Source: Deinococcus rubellus
Lineage (GTDB): Bacteria; Deinococcota; Deinococci; Deinococcales; Deinococcaceae
Direction: 5' to 3'
Length of the DNA: 64,000 nucleotides
NCBI RefSeq assembly: GCF_025244745.1
Contig: NZ_CP104213.1
Coordinates: 253,501-317,500 of the forward strand
Shown: piece after piece, positions 17,544 through 26,473 of the stretch
Position numbering within the stretch: the first letter of the stretch is position 1
How the letters are laid out: every line of letters starts with the position of its first letter
Notes under the pieces: model-generated
What the model was told of the DNA's origin: nothing
Databases searched by the model: none
What the model saw: only the letters and a program-made list of their open reading frames with translations
Position numbers and translations under genes: made by a program

Positions 17544-18533
17544 TTAGCGCTCCGTTCCAGCCGCCAATTCCCCGATCAGTTCCACGTCGCCCGCCCCGAT
17601 CATCAGCACCTTGCCTGCGTCGGTGACGACTTGCAGCTCGCCGCTGTCGGTCAGCCTCTGGGCCTGCCCGCTGACTGGGCCGCCGGAAGTCTGCACCTGC
17701 ACCCGGCGGCCCAGGGTGCGGTTGGCGATTCGCCAGCCACCCAGGATCTCGGCGTCCGGGGCGCTGAGCCAGCCACCAAGCGCCCGCAGAATGGCCGCGA
17801 GCAGCTCAGCCCGGCGAAAAACGTGTCCCGGCGCGAGGTCGGCCAGGCCCACCGCGCCGGGGGGCGCAGCCGTGACGTTGAGGCCAATGCCCAGCACTGC
17901 CCGGCGCACCGACCCGCCGCGCACCTCGGCTTCCAGCAAAATGCCCGCCAGCTTGCGGCCATCTTCCGTGATCAGGTCGTTGGGCCACTTCAAGCCCGGC
18001 GGCTCGGCAGCAGCAGGCAGACATTCCAGGCAGGCTTCCCGCAGCGCCACGCCCGCTGCCAGCGGCAGCAGTGGCAGGCGACCAAGGTGCTGCGGGGCCA
18101 GCAGCACGCTGAAAGTGAGCCCTGCCGCTGTCTTCAGGCTGGACGGGTCGTCCTCCCCGCCCGCTGTCTGCCATACCCGCCCGCGCCGCCCGCGTCCGGC
18201 GAGTTGCGACTCGGCCAGCAGCGCCGCGCCCACCGGGGCCGGATCAGCCGGGTCGTCGGCCCAGCGGCGCAGTTCGTCTTGGGTGCTGGTAACCTGCGGC
18301 AGATAGCGGTAGGTACCCGAAAACCCGGCGGCCCGCAGCGCGGCGGGCGTCGGCGTGCCGGGCCGCAGGGCATAGCCCTGGACCAAGTGCTCCAGCGGCA
18401 CACCCAGTGCCTGGAGCTGAAGCGCCAGATCGGCCAGCTTGTCCGGGTGAAGGCCGAGCCGCGCTGCCAGGGTCGCCGGGAGTTGCGGGCATTCCGTCAG
18501 GGCGGCGAGCAGTTGGTCAGGCAGGGAGGTCAC
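17544..18533 (-). CDS. birA: Biotin--[acetyl-CoA-carboxylase] ligase / biotin repressor BirA
   Basis: The 329-residue protein begins with a winged-helix region (LLAALTECPQLPATLAARLGLHPDKLADLALQLQALGVPLEHLVQGYAL). The ligase domain follows: TSTQDELRRW, the biotinyl-AMP loop AGRGRRGRVWQ, FSVLLAP, LKWPNDLI (catalytic Lys) and LAGILLEAEV...VLGIGLNV. A C-terminal SH3-like domain ends it. BirA attaches biotin to acyl-CoA carboxylases, and its N-terminal DNA-binding domain allows it to repress biotin genes such as the neighbouring bioY. CAGACT stands 7 nt before the GTG start. Confidence 0.94.
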   Translation of the reverse strand: MTSLPDQLLAALTECPQLPATLAARLGLHPDKLADLALQLQALGVPLEHLVQGYALRPGTPTPAALRAAGFSGTYRYLPQVTSTQDELRRWADDPADPAPVGAALLAESQLAGRGRRGRVWQTAGGEDDPSSLKTAAGLTFSVLLAPQHLGRLPLLPLAAGVALREACLECLPAAAEPPGLKWPNDLITEDGRKLAGILLEAEVRGGSVRRAVLGIGLNVTAAPPGAVGLADLAPGHVFRRAELLAAILRALGGWLSAPDAEILGGWRIANRTLGRRVQVQTSGGPVSGQAQRLTDSGELQVVTDAGKVLMIGAGDVELIGELAAGTER

Positions 18534-18729
18534 GCCGGGCAGTCTGACGCGCCGGACCGGACCAGCGCAAACCCGCGAGATGGGCAGCCGCTCAAGGCCA
18601 ACCTGGGGGCGCTCTAAAGAAGCTCCTATCTGCCCGGCAGCCCAGCGTGCTTGACTGAGGGTTCATCACAACGTCGCTAACGCCGCTCTGCCTTTCCGTG
18701 CACGCACGGTCCATCCCAGGAGTCTTCGT

Positions 18730-18960
18730 ATGTACGACCCGGCCAGTCTGCCCGACTCTCCCGAACCCGCCCCACCGCTGCTGGGCCTGCCCCTGTCTGG
18801 CCTGCACGGAGGTCATCTCTACCGCGACCTTTCCGAGCTGCCTGCCTGCGTGTCGGTGAGCGTCTCGGTGGAAATCTACGCCGACGACCAGACCGAGGCG
18901 TTCGTGCGCCCGGCGCGGCCTGCCTCAGCCCAGCACGTTCCCGCTGCGGCGCTGACATAA
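18730..18960 (+). CDS. Small hypothetical protein
   Basis: A 76-residue acidic, Pro-rich protein (MYDPASLPDSPEPAPPLLGLPLSG...), with no recognised domain. A good CAGGAG ribosome site lies 7 nt before the ATG. This unusually strong site for this window supports real translation. It ends 10 bp before the VOC gene, whose own -10 box overlaps its stop codon. Confidence 0.55.
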   Translation: MYDPASLPDSPEPAPPLLGLPLSGLHGGHLYRDLSELPACVSVSVSVEIYADDQTEAFVRPARPASAQHVPAAALT

Positions 18961-18970
18961 ACTGATGGGC

Positions 18971-19447
18971 ATGACCGGGCCAAACCGTGAACCGCCTCCC
19001 GCCCCGCTTGCACTGGCTCAACTTGAATTGGGCCACCTGACCCTGGACCATGTGGCAATTGCCGCCCCCGATCTGGAGAGTGGCAGCGCCCCGTACCTGG
19101 CGCTGGGGCTGCATCCCGAGGGGCCGGACGAGGGGGTGGAGGGCCAGGGCGTGCGGGTGCGGGCCTTTGTGGTGGGGGGCAGCCTGATCGAGGTGCTCTC
19201 CCCCACCCGCCCGGACAGCCCGGTGGCGACGTTTCTCACGCGGCAGGGCGCGGGGCTGCACCACCTGGCGCTGCGGGTCGGCAATCTGGAGACCGAGATG
19301 CGGCGGCTGCGGGCGGCGGGCGCAAACTTCCTGAATGACGAGCCGCGTGCGGGCCGGGCCGGAACGCGGGTCGCCTTTCTGCACCCGAAATGGGGCGCAG
19401 GCACGCTGATCGAACTGGTCGAACACCCCAGCGGGAGTGGTGCTTGA
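18971..19447 (+). CDS. VOC-family protein, methylmalonyl-CoA epimerase-like
   Basis: The 158-residue glyoxalase-fold protein has metal ligands recognisable as H in LDHVAIAAPDLE, E in SLIEVLSP, H in GLHHLALRV and E in LIELVEHP. PVATFLTRQGAGLHHLAL matches the methylmalonyl-CoA epimerase type, which interconverts the R and S forms. The second of two nearby ATGs (18971) is preferred because TAAACT stands exactly 7 nt before it. A VanZ-like gene overlaps the stop by four bases. Confidence 0.88.
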   Translation: MTGPNREPPPAPLALAQLELGHLTLDHVAIAAPDLESGSAPYLALGLHPEGPDEGVEGQGVRVRAFVVGGSLIEVLSPTRPDSPVATFLTRQGAGLHHLALRVGNLETEMRRLRAAGANFLNDEPRAGRAGTRVAFLHPKWGAGTLIELVEHPSGSGA

Positions 19448-19818
19448 GGCCCGCCGCCAACCGGGTGTGGTGGTGGCCCGCGCTGGCACTGATGGCCCTG
19501 CTGTGGTGGCTGAGTAGCCGCGCCGACCCGCTGGGCCTACCGCTGCCGCACCCACTCGACTGGGCGGCGCACCTTCTGAGCTACGCAGCGCTGGGCTTCT
19601 GCCTGGGGCGGGCGTCCGGCTCGGGGGCCACTGGCTGGATTCTGGCGGCCTGGTTCGGTGCCTTCGACGAAATGCATCAGGCATTCGTGCCGGGGCGCGA
19701 GGCGGGTCTTCAGGACTGGTGGTTTGATCTGCTGGGCGGCTGGGCCGGGAGCGTCTGGCTGGGCAGCGGCCTGCGCGAGTGGTGGCCCGGTCTGTCCAGG
19801 CGACGCGGGACACCCTAG
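19444..19818 (+). CDS. VanZ-like family membrane protein
   Basis: The 124-residue protein has about four hydrophobic helices. It bears the VanZ-like signature LDWAAHLLSYAALGFCLG and FDEMHQAFVPGREAGLQDWWFDLLGGWAGS, whose D/E/H residues face the membrane. Its role is unknown; VanZ proteins are associated with glycopeptide tolerance and surface polymers. A TTG start is proposed in the overlap GCTTGAGG with the preceding VOC gene. The frame also opens upstream, but that would overlap the VOC domain end. Confidence 0.8.
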   Translation: MRPAANRVWWWPALALMALLWWLSSRADPLGLPLPHPLDWAAHLLSYAALGFCLGRASGSGATGWILAAWFGAFDEMHQAFVPGREAGLQDWWFDLLGGWAGSVWLGSGLREWWPGLSRRRGTP

Positions 19819-19837
19819 AGCCTGTGTTCTACTTCCG

Positions 19838-19879
19838 TTGGTCGGTGGTAAAAGTAGGCGTATTTTTACCACCAATGCT
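19838..19879. terminator. AT-rich palindrome between convergent genes
   Basis: GGTGGTAAAA (19844-19853) pairs perfectly with TTTTACCACC (19864-19873) around a 10-nt loop. On the minus strand it begins right after the lipoprotein stop codon TAG. It is probably a bidirectional terminator for the VanZ and lipoprotein genes. Confidence 0.65.
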
Positions 19880-20914
19880 CTAAGGCTGGGCTTCGGTTGC
19901 CGGACCGTTCAGCGGAATCAGCCAGGTCACGGCGCGCGGGTTGTTGAAGCTGGCCAGGTTCGCGCCGCGCCAGCCGCTGCCCGCCAGGCCGTAGGCGCTG
20001 TCGTACTGGCTGAGGGTGGTGTCGCTGAGGGCGTAGAGGGTACCGTCGGGCGCGTAGGTCAAATCGCGCAGATCGCTGAAGTAGGCCGGAACGCCCGTCG
20101 TGGTGCCGTTCCAGATCAGCAGCGGGGCGCTGGAGGTGCTGCGCCAACTTCCCAGCAAGCGGTCATTGGTGTAGAGGCTCGAAGCGGCGCTGCCAAGCTG
20201 GGCGGCGGCAGGCAGGGCCGTGAGGGTACCGGTGTCGCTCAGCGTCTGGACGCCAGTTTCGGTGGCGACATAGACCGCGCCCTTGTAAAAGGCCAGGTCG
20301 TTGATGGTGGGCAGTGTGATGGGCGTGCTGAGGCTGCTGCTGCCGTCGATATTGCGAAGAACGCGGATCAGCTCCGAGCCGCCACCCACTGCCGGATGCA
20401 CCGCCCATACCACATCGCCCTGCACTGCCAGCTGGGTTTGCAGCGGCGTACTGGGGGTGGGCGCGGGCAGGCTGGCGCTCATCGAGACGCTGCCGTCGCT
20501 GCGCCACACCACCACCTGTTGCAGCGCCCCGTTGCCGCAGTCCGATAGGGCCGCCAGCCGGTCACGCGCCACACTGGCCTCCAGCTTGACGTAGCAGGGC
20601 TTGAAGGCCAGATCGCTGGGATTGGGCCAGTTGGTCGGGGCGGCCAGGTTGGGAGTGCGGACTTCCAGATGGTCGCCGTAGAGCAGGGCCAACCCCGTGC
20701 CGCCCGGCAGGGCTTCCAGGTCCACCGCCCCCGGCACACTGGCGCTGAGCTGCGGGTCGGGCTGGCCCACATCAACCGCGCTGATCATCGCCGCGCTGCC
20801 GGTGCCCGACAGGACCGCCAGCCGGATCGTCACCGCATCCTCGGTGGTGCCGGTGCAGGCCGCCAGCAGCGCGGGCAGCAGGCTCAGGGTGAGCAGGTAG
20901 GTCAGTCGGCGCAT
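19880..20914 (-). CDS. Hypothetical lipoprotein, beta-propeller-like
   Basis: The 344-residue protein starts with a lipoprotein signal peptide (MRRLTYLLTLSLLPALLAAC, with Cys 20 as lipidation site). The rest is beta-rich with repeated propeller-like segments such as NDLAFYKGAVYVATETGVQTLSDTG and RDLTYAPDGTLYALSDTTLSQYD. It has one likely disulfide pair (FKPCYV and LSDCGNG). It probably sits on the periplasmic face of a membrane. It is third in a unit after the SpoIID-like and LptD-like genes (24 bp after the latter), suggesting a role in envelope assembly. The exact function is unknown. Confidence 0.75.
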   Translation of the reverse strand: MRRLTYLLTLSLLPALLAACTGTTEDAVTIRLAVLSGTGSAAMISAVDVGQPDPQLSASVPGAVDLEALPGGTGLALLYGDHLEVRTPNLAAPTNWPNPSDLAFKPCYVKLEASVARDRLAALSDCGNGALQQVVVWRSDGSVSMSASLPAPTPSTPLQTQLAVQGDVVWAVHPAVGGGSELIRVLRNIDGSSSLSTPITLPTINDLAFYKGAVYVATETGVQTLSDTGTLTALPAAAQLGSAASSLYTNDRLLGSWRSTSSAPLLIWNGTTTGVPAYFSDLRDLTYAPDGTLYALSDTTLSQYDSAYGLAGSGWRGANLASFNNPRAVTWLIPLNGPATEAQP

Positions 20915-20938
20915 GATCGGCTCCTTGAGGTATCGAGG

Positions 20939-23827
20939 TTACTTGTTGTTGAGGTTGAAAATCGGGAACTTGCTGACCCCGGCGGTGTTCTCGAAGGCCG
21001 AGACGTTGCCCGAGCCGGGAATGACCAGCCCGACCCGGAAGCGTCTGGCAATCGGGTTGATCTCGGCCTGAAACGCCCAGCAGCAGCGGTCCACCGTGAG
21101 CAGCAGCACCGGTTGCAGCGGCGTGGTGTCGGTGCGGACTCCGTTGACCCAGGTCAGCGTCTGCTGGAAGGTGGCGGTCAGCGAGGCGTCGGGCCGGTCA
21201 TTCCGGCCAAAGGTGAAGTTGAAGGCCAGCGGTTGCAGGCTCAGCGTCTCGTTCAGCGGCTGATCGGGGCCGTAGACGGGCGCGCGGGTGTAGCTGGCCA
21301 GCCCGCTGAGCGCCACCCGGCGGCCAAACTGCCAGTCGCCGCTGAGGCTGGCACTCTGCACATAAAGAGCGTCCTTCTGCTGGCTACCGGGCATGGCCAG
21401 GGTCGCCTGGGCGCTGATGCGCTGGGCCGGGCGGGCCGCTGTGAGCGCCCCCGTGAGCGTCGGGCGGGTCCAGCCCGTTGTGCCCAGGTCATAGGGACCG
21501 CCGTACTGGAGATTCCAGGTCAGGCTGCTGGGCGAGATCTGGGTGGCCGCACCGTAGTTCTGCGCGTACCCGCCCGGCACGTTGCCCACACTGAAATACA
21601 GCGTGTCGTTGGTGAAGGTGTTTTGAGAACTGGCGTTTTGCAAACTGCCTTTGGGCAGGGTCAGGCTGTGGGTGCTGGAAAAGGCGTAGCCGCGCCAGTT
21701 GACGTTGAGGCTGCCGTCGAGGTGGGGACTTTGCAGATTGACGGTCTCGCTCAGGCTTAGCGTCACCGGGTTGATCACCGCGTCGCGGGTCGCCACCGCC
21801 GCCGCGCTGACCGTCACGCTTTGCAGCACCCGCTTCTGGAGGTCTTGCACCAGCGACACCCCGAAGGTGTTGGTCCGCACGCCGCCAATCGCCTTGACGC
21901 TGGTGGTAAAAGGGCCAGGACCGGCCAGACTGGTATAGCTGCCCGCAAACGAGACGTTCAGGCCACGCGCCGCCGATGCCCCGAACGAACCGCTGGCGGT
22001 CACGCTCTCCAATGTGCCCTTGAAGAAATTGTTCCTGACATCGAGGCTGAGCTGCACCGGTTCCTGCGACACGCTGACGTTCAAATCGGCGGCGGACTGC
22101 TGGTCGGCGGGCAGAATCAGGTCGTAATTCTGCGAGAGCTGCACCGCCACCCCGGAGCCGGGCGTCAGATTGAGGGCCACGCCCAGCGGCGCGCTGAGCA
22201 GCTTGCTGTCGATGCGGTCGAAGGCGAACGGGCTGACGCCCTCGCGGCGCAGGTACTTGTAGCCCACCGTGAAGCTGCCCGCGCTGCTCGGCAAATTCAG
22301 CGCCGTGCCGTAGGCATTGTAAGTGGGTGTGTACCCGCCGCTGAGAACGCGCACCCCGAACGCCTGGGTCAGGCTGGCGGACAGGCTGAGGTCCACCACC
22401 CGCTGCCCGCTGAGGTAGTAGCGGCCCGTGAAGGTGTTGGTCACGTTCAGGTCGGCGTTCGTCCAGGGCCGCGCCAGGTAGGTGATCTGGTGTTCCTCCT
22501 GCAAGCGGGCGGTGGCGTAGTTGGGGCCTTGCAGGCTGGCGGCGCGGCTCAGCGGGTTGCTGGCCGCCACGTAATTGCCCACCGTGAACTTGAAGTTGGC
22601 GCTGAGGGTGCTGCCGTTGCGGTAGGTCACCAGGTACGCACCGGGATCGATCACCACTTCCGGCTTCTTGAGCGGCGCGCCCAGGGCGGTGGTCGGCTCC
22701 GGGCCGCGCAGGTCGGCCACCGTCACGCTCAACTTGACGTTGCCGAAGGTCTTGACGTTGGTGAGGGTCACGTCGGCCTGACCGTTGATGGTGGTGACGC
22801 CCTTGTTGGGGTTGGTGGGATCCAGCCCGATGTCCTGGCGCACCGCCGAGACGCTGTAGGTCAGGCCGCCGGGCGCGGTGTTCTCAAGGTCGGCGTGCCC
22901 CCTGGCCGTGAGGCTGTAATTGACGGCGTAGCCGGAAGTGAACGTGCCGTCCGGATTGACCGGGTTGGGTTCGGCCAGCCCGGAAACGCTCAGGCGGTCA
23001 AGACTCGGCAGCGGCGCGTAGACGGTGAACTCGCCGCCGCCGCCGAAACTGGGTGAGCGGTTCTGGTAGTAGCGCAAAAAGGTGGTGCCCAGCACGTTGT
23101 CGCTGAAGGCGAACGGCAGATCGGCCTTGAAGGTGCGCCCGTCCACGGCGTCGTTGGTGTAACTCAGCTTGGGCTGGCGCGACGGCTCGTTGAGCGGCAG
23201 CGCCACGATGGGCAGGTACAGCACCGGCACGCCCGCCAGCAGCAGGGTGACCTGGTAGCCAATCAGGCGGTCACCGGGGTAGAGCAGCAGCCGTTTGGCC
23301 TTGAAAGCGTAGTCGTTGGGGGTGCGTCCGCACTTGGCGCAGGGCGTGAAATAGCTGTTCTGGGCGCTGAGCTGCCCCGGCACCCGCTCGACGGCCTCGC
23401 CGCGAATTTCCAGGTCGGCGTCACTGATGATCACGTCCTCGCCGCTCACCGCCTGGTTGCCGAGGTTGACCACCAGGTCCGAGCCGACCAGATGCTGCAC
23501 CGCGCCCTTGTCATCCACCGCGTCGTAGCGGCCCGGCCCGATCAGGGTCAGGGTGCGGCGGCTGCGGTTAAACTCCACGCGGGTCGCCACCACCACGTCG
23601 TTGTCGATGCGCAGTTCCACCCGCTCGCCGCTGATGACGACGATCTCCTGGTCGTCGACCTTGTTGAGTTCGAGCCGGTCGGCCTGGATGATGCGGACAG
23701 TGCGGGCCTGAGCGCTTCCGAGGCACAGCGCCAGCAGTCCAGCGAGCAGCACGGCCCCGCCCAGGCGCTGGCGGCGCGGCTGGAAGAGCGCCGGAGCGCG
23801 GGAGACAGCAGCTGTGGTCCGGCTCAC
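20939..23827 (-). CDS. LptD/OstA-like outer-membrane protein
   Basis: The 962-residue protein has a signal peptide (GAVLLAGLLALCLGSAQA). An OstA/LptA-like beta-jellyroll follows (residues about 45-150, VRIIQADRLELNKVDDQEIVVISGERVEL). Next comes an LptD-like transition with PCAKC and VTLLLAGVPVLYLPIVALPL, then about 700 residues of alternating beta strands typical of a barrel. In Gram-negatives LptD inserts LPS; Deinococcus is generally held to lack LPS, so another glycolipid or envelope polymer may be moved. The GTG start overlaps the stop of the SpoIID-like gene by four bases, giving translational coupling. Confidence 0.85.
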   Translation of the reverse strand: MSRTTAAVSRAPALFQPRRQRLGGAVLLAGLLALCLGSAQARTVRIIQADRLELNKVDDQEIVVISGERVELRIDNDVVVATRVEFNRSRRTLTLIGPGRYDAVDDKGAVQHLVGSDLVVNLGNQAVSGEDVIISDADLEIRGEAVERVPGQLSAQNSYFTPCAKCGRTPNDYAFKAKRLLLYPGDRLIGYQVTLLLAGVPVLYLPIVALPLNEPSRQPKLSYTNDAVDGRTFKADLPFAFSDNVLGTTFLRYYQNRSPSFGGGGEFTVYAPLPSLDRLSVSGLAEPNPVNPDGTFTSGYAVNYSLTARGHADLENTAPGGLTYSVSAVRQDIGLDPTNPNKGVTTINGQADVTLTNVKTFGNVKLSVTVADLRGPEPTTALGAPLKKPEVVIDPGAYLVTYRNGSTLSANFKFTVGNYVAASNPLSRAASLQGPNYATARLQEEHQITYLARPWTNADLNVTNTFTGRYYLSGQRVVDLSLSASLTQAFGVRVLSGGYTPTYNAYGTALNLPSSAGSFTVGYKYLRREGVSPFAFDRIDSKLLSAPLGVALNLTPGSGVAVQLSQNYDLILPADQQSAADLNVSVSQEPVQLSLDVRNNFFKGTLESVTASGSFGASAARGLNVSFAGSYTSLAGPGPFTTSVKAIGGVRTNTFGVSLVQDLQKRVLQSVTVSAAAVATRDAVINPVTLSLSETVNLQSPHLDGSLNVNWRGYAFSSTHSLTLPKGSLQNASSQNTFTNDTLYFSVGNVPGGYAQNYGAATQISPSSLTWNLQYGGPYDLGTTGWTRPTLTGALTAARPAQRISAQATLAMPGSQQKDALYVQSASLSGDWQFGRRVALSGLASYTRAPVYGPDQPLNETLSLQPLAFNFTFGRNDRPDASLTATFQQTLTWVNGVRTDTTPLQPVLLLTVDRCCWAFQAEINPIARRFRVGLVIPGSGNVSAFENTAGVSKFPIFNLNNK

Positions 23828-25110
23828 AACGTCAGGCGGGCCGCTGGACCGGGAATCAGCAGATCAGCAATGAGAGCAGGGAAAAGGTCAGGTTCCAGCA
23901 GCAGGTCGGGGGTCACTTCGGCAGTCAATTCAGTCCGCGCGGGCTGTCCGGGCGCACTGCCCTGCCGCGCCGCCACCGCCAGCGGCAGGGTGGGGCCGAG
24001 CTGCGGACGGGTATTGGCCTGGGCCTCGGTCAGCACGCTGATCTGCGCGCCGGGGTAGTAGAAGGCGAGCAGCGCCAGATCGCTCTTGCCGCTCTCGGCC
24101 AGGCCCCTGGCTCCCCACTGCGACAGCCCCACGCCATGCCCGGAGCCGCTGCCCGTCAGGGTGAGCAGCCCACCGTCCACGCTCAGCTTCACCCTGGACG
24201 ACTTGGCCCCCAGCGAGCGCACGAAGCCGCCCGCGTCGGCCCCGGCGAGGGTCTGGGTACCGTTTTCGCCGCTGAAACTCAGCTGGATGACCCGCCCGGA
24301 GGTGCTGGCCTTGCTGACACTCACGCTGCTCAATGGACCGAGCTTGACGCCGTAGCGGGCTGCCACCTCTTCCACATCGCCCAGCGGGGCCGTGATGACC
24401 CAGGGTTTCTGGGCTGTGGGCGACGTCGGGTCCGGCTGGGCCTTCAGGTAAGGAATATCGCGGCCCCAGGCTTCCAGGCTGCTGGCGGTGTAGCCGCCCG
24501 AATCCGCCGAGAAGTAGGTGTCGGCCAGCTTGCCGCCGCTGCTGACCACCTCGGCGCGGGTCTCCAGGACGGCAGCGTCCGAGAGGGGATGCTCTTTGGC
24601 AACGCCCTCGTAGACCTGGCACTGGGTGGTGGCGCACAGGTCGTAGGGAGCCGCCGGGTTGATGCGCGCGGCAGCGTAGGTCCGGGCGATGATGGCCTGG
24701 GCGCGCACCGCCGCAGCGGCCCACAGGGGCGGCATCTCGGCGGGCACCACGCCGCGCAGGTAATCTTCCAGGTCAACGACGTTGATGGCCTGCACACCGC
24801 CCGGCGTGGCCCGCAGAATCAGCCCGCCCCGGTAGCGGTGTCCGGCGACTTCCAGGGTGCCGCCCACATTGGCGGGCAAGCTCAGCAGCGCGTTGCCGGT
24901 GTCCTGACCGCCCAGGGTCAGCTTGCCGCCGCGCACCCCGATGTTCCAGATGGTCGGCGCACTGGCGCTGCCGGGCCCGGCTGAGGTCGGCGCGGTGTTG
25001 ACACTCAGCGTCGCCTTGCTGGCAATCAGCACCCGCACGTTCTGGGCAGCACACAGCGGCGCGGCAGCGAGGGCGGCGAAGGCGGAAAGCAGCGCGGGCA
25101 AAAGACGCAT
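23824..25110 (-). CDS. SpoIID/LytB-domain exported protein
   Basis: The 428-residue protein has a signal peptide (MRLLPALLSAFAALAAAPLCA). The SpoIID domain follows: VVDLEDYLRGVVPAEMPPLWAAAAVRAQAIIARTYA, then DTYFSADSGGYTASSLEAWG and GHGVGLSQWGARGLAE. SpoIID proteins are lytic transglycosylases that cut denuded peptidoglycan, and non-sporulating homologues act in cell-wall remodelling. The catalytic-type Glu in PAEM is present. The start was set at ATG 25110, with TAAGCT 7 nt upstream and the signal peptide directly following; the frame is open further upstream. It is first gene of the envelope unit with the LptD-like gene. Confidence 0.9.
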   Translation of the reverse strand: MRLLPALLSAFAALAAAPLCAAQNVRVLIASKATLSVNTAPTSAGPGSASAPTIWNIGVRGGKLTLGGQDTGNALLSLPANVGGTLEVAGHRYRGGLILRATPGGVQAINVVDLEDYLRGVVPAEMPPLWAAAAVRAQAIIARTYAAARINPAAPYDLCATTQCQVYEGVAKEHPLSDAAVLETRAEVVSSGGKLADTYFSADSGGYTASSLEAWGRDIPYLKAQPDPTSPTAQKPWVITAPLGDVEEVAARYGVKLGPLSSVSVSKASTSGRVIQLSFSGENGTQTLAGADAGGFVRSLGAKSSRVKLSVDGGLLTLTGSGSGHGVGLSQWGARGLAESGKSDLALLAFYYPGAQISVLTEAQANTRPQLGPTLPLAVAARQGSAPGQPARTELTAEVTPDLLLEPDLFPALIADLLIPGPAARLTL

Positions 25111-25203
25111 GAAGGCTAGCTTAACCAATTTCTCTGGCACGGGACGTGAGAACCCCGCCCAGGCCGGTGAGAGCGCAGGGGGCCAGAGGGCATACTGCCG
25201 GAC

Positions 25204-26349
25204 ATGAATCAGGTCTACGCACACGTCGGACAAGCCTTCACGCCCACGCCCTACGACGTGGTGGTGCTGGGCGCGGGCCGGATGGGTACTCTGGCGGCGC
25301 ACTTTCTGATGCTGAGATGGCCTGACTTGCGGCTCCTCCTGCTTGACCAGGGCGGCCTGCCCAACGAGGAGGGCGCGACCATTCTGGCTCCCGGCATCTG
25401 GTCGGGACTGGGCGTGCCGGGAGAAAAGCGTGGGCAGGCTGACTTCACCCGCCGCCTGATCACCGGCGAGCTGAGCGGGGCCGAGGGCGGCCTGGGATTG
25501 AGCGGCCCCAACGACGCCCCAACCCTGCCGCGCGGCCTGGTGGAACTGCTGCCGGAGGCAGCGGCGGGAAGCGTGGCCGTCTCAACCCTGGGCAACCTGC
25601 CCCCCGGCCTCTTTGATCCGGTTCTCCTTCCATACGCCCGCCTGCATCCCGACGCCCTCACCTTCAGCCCCGCCTCGCTGACCACCCGCGCCGCCCAGAG
25701 CGCCGTGCGGGCCGGGGCCGATCTGATGCTGAACGTGGAAGCGCGGCCCACGCCCACCGGTGTAGAACTTCGCCGCCTGAGCGTGACCAACACGCATAGA
25801 ATCGTCGTTCACGAAACGCACCAACTGGAGGCCTCCCAGGTCATCGTGGCGGCAGGCGCGGGGGGACCGGCCCTGGCCGAGAACACACTGGGCACGGTGA
25901 CACACCATGCCCGAGCTTACCGGCAGGGGCCGAGGCTGAACCTGCCGACCAGCGACGCAACTCCGATCATCCGGGCGGCGGGCCTGACGCTGCGGCCCCA
26001 TGCTGGGGGCTTCACCGTCATTCCCCCCATTCACCACCGCGACCCGCACGGCTACCTGCCGACGGGCGGCAGGCTGAGCGGCGTGCCGGTGGGCCTGCGC
26101 CGCGAGACCCTGGAGGACGTGCTCTCAGCGCTGGACGCCCTGCCCGCCCTGGGCACCGAGGCGCTGGAACTGGGCCGCAGCGTCAGCGACGTGCCGGGCA
26201 CGTGGCTGGCCCTGCCAGAAGGCGGCTGGCCGTGCTATCAACTCCTCAGCGAGCGCCACTGGCTGCTGCTGGGTGGCGAGCGGGCTGACGCGGTGGGGGC
26301 GGGCGTGGCGCGGGAGTTGGCAGCGCAGGTTGTGCAGTCGGGCCGCTGA
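25204..26349 (+). CDS. FAD-dependent oxidoreductase (DAO family)
   Basis: The 381-residue protein begins with a dinucleotide-binding fold: YDVVVLGAGRMGTLAAHFLMLRWPDLRLLLLDQGG. Near the C-terminus it has a second FAD contact region, HWLLLGGERADAVGAGVARELA. The central part includes VIVAAGAGGPALAENTLG and GFTVIPPIHHRDPHGYLP. The layout fits D-amino-acid oxidase/sarcosine oxidase-type flavoproteins, but the substrate cannot be read from the sequence. CATACT lies 7 nt before the ATG. The ilvA leader begins 32 bp after its stop. Confidence 0.8.
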   Translation: MNQVYAHVGQAFTPTPYDVVVLGAGRMGTLAAHFLMLRWPDLRLLLLDQGGLPNEEGATILAPGIWSGLGVPGEKRGQADFTRRLITGELSGAEGGLGLSGPNDAPTLPRGLVELLPEAAAGSVAVSTLGNLPPGLFDPVLLPYARLHPDALTFSPASLTTRAAQSAVRAGADLMLNVEARPTPTGVELRRLSVTNTHRIVVHETHQLEASQVIVAAGAGGPALAENTLGTVTHHARAYRQGPRLNLPTSDATPIIRAAGLTLRPHAGGFTVIPPIHHRDPHGYLPTGGRLSGVPVGLRRETLEDVLSALDALPALGTEALELGRSVSDVPGTWLALPEGGWPCYQLLSERHWLLLGGERADAVGAGVARELAAQVVQSGR

Positions 26350-26369
26350 CGCTGGCATTCCCGAAAGCG

Positions 26370-26375
26370 TATGCT
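26370..26375 (+). promoter_or_regulatory. -10 box of the ilvA leader transcript
   Basis: TATGCT ends 6 nt before the leader ATG at 26382, so the leader peptide would be read from a leaderless mRNA. Confidence 0.65.
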
Positions 26376-26381
26376 CCTGCC

Positions 26382-26414
26382 ATGCAGGCGCGAATTATTT
26401 TCACCACCGGGTAA
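26382..26414 (+). CDS. ilvA leader peptide (MQARIIFTTG)
   Basis: A ten-codon frame has two consecutive Ile codons (ATT ATT) and two consecutive Thr codons (ACC ACC), then TAA. It sits between a -10 box at leaderless distance and a G-rich hairpin arm with seven T, 84 bp before ilvA. Ribosome stalling at Ile or Thr codons would report amino-acid supply for threonine dehydratase. This short frame is supported by context, not by homology. Confidence 0.7.
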   Translation: MQARIIFTTG

Positions 26415-26417
26415 ACC

Positions 26418-26473
26418 GGGGCCATTGTTCGCGCCCACCGTTGACCCCTGACCTCGTGTTGGGGGCTTTTTTT
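26418..26473 (+). terminator. Proposed ilvA attenuator
   Basis: CCCC (26445-26448) can pair with GGGGG (26461-26465), which runs into seven T (26467-26473): a terminator. It can instead pair with GGGG (26418-26421) beside the leader stop codon: an antiterminator. The terminator stem is short, so folding should be checked. Confidence 0.55.
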
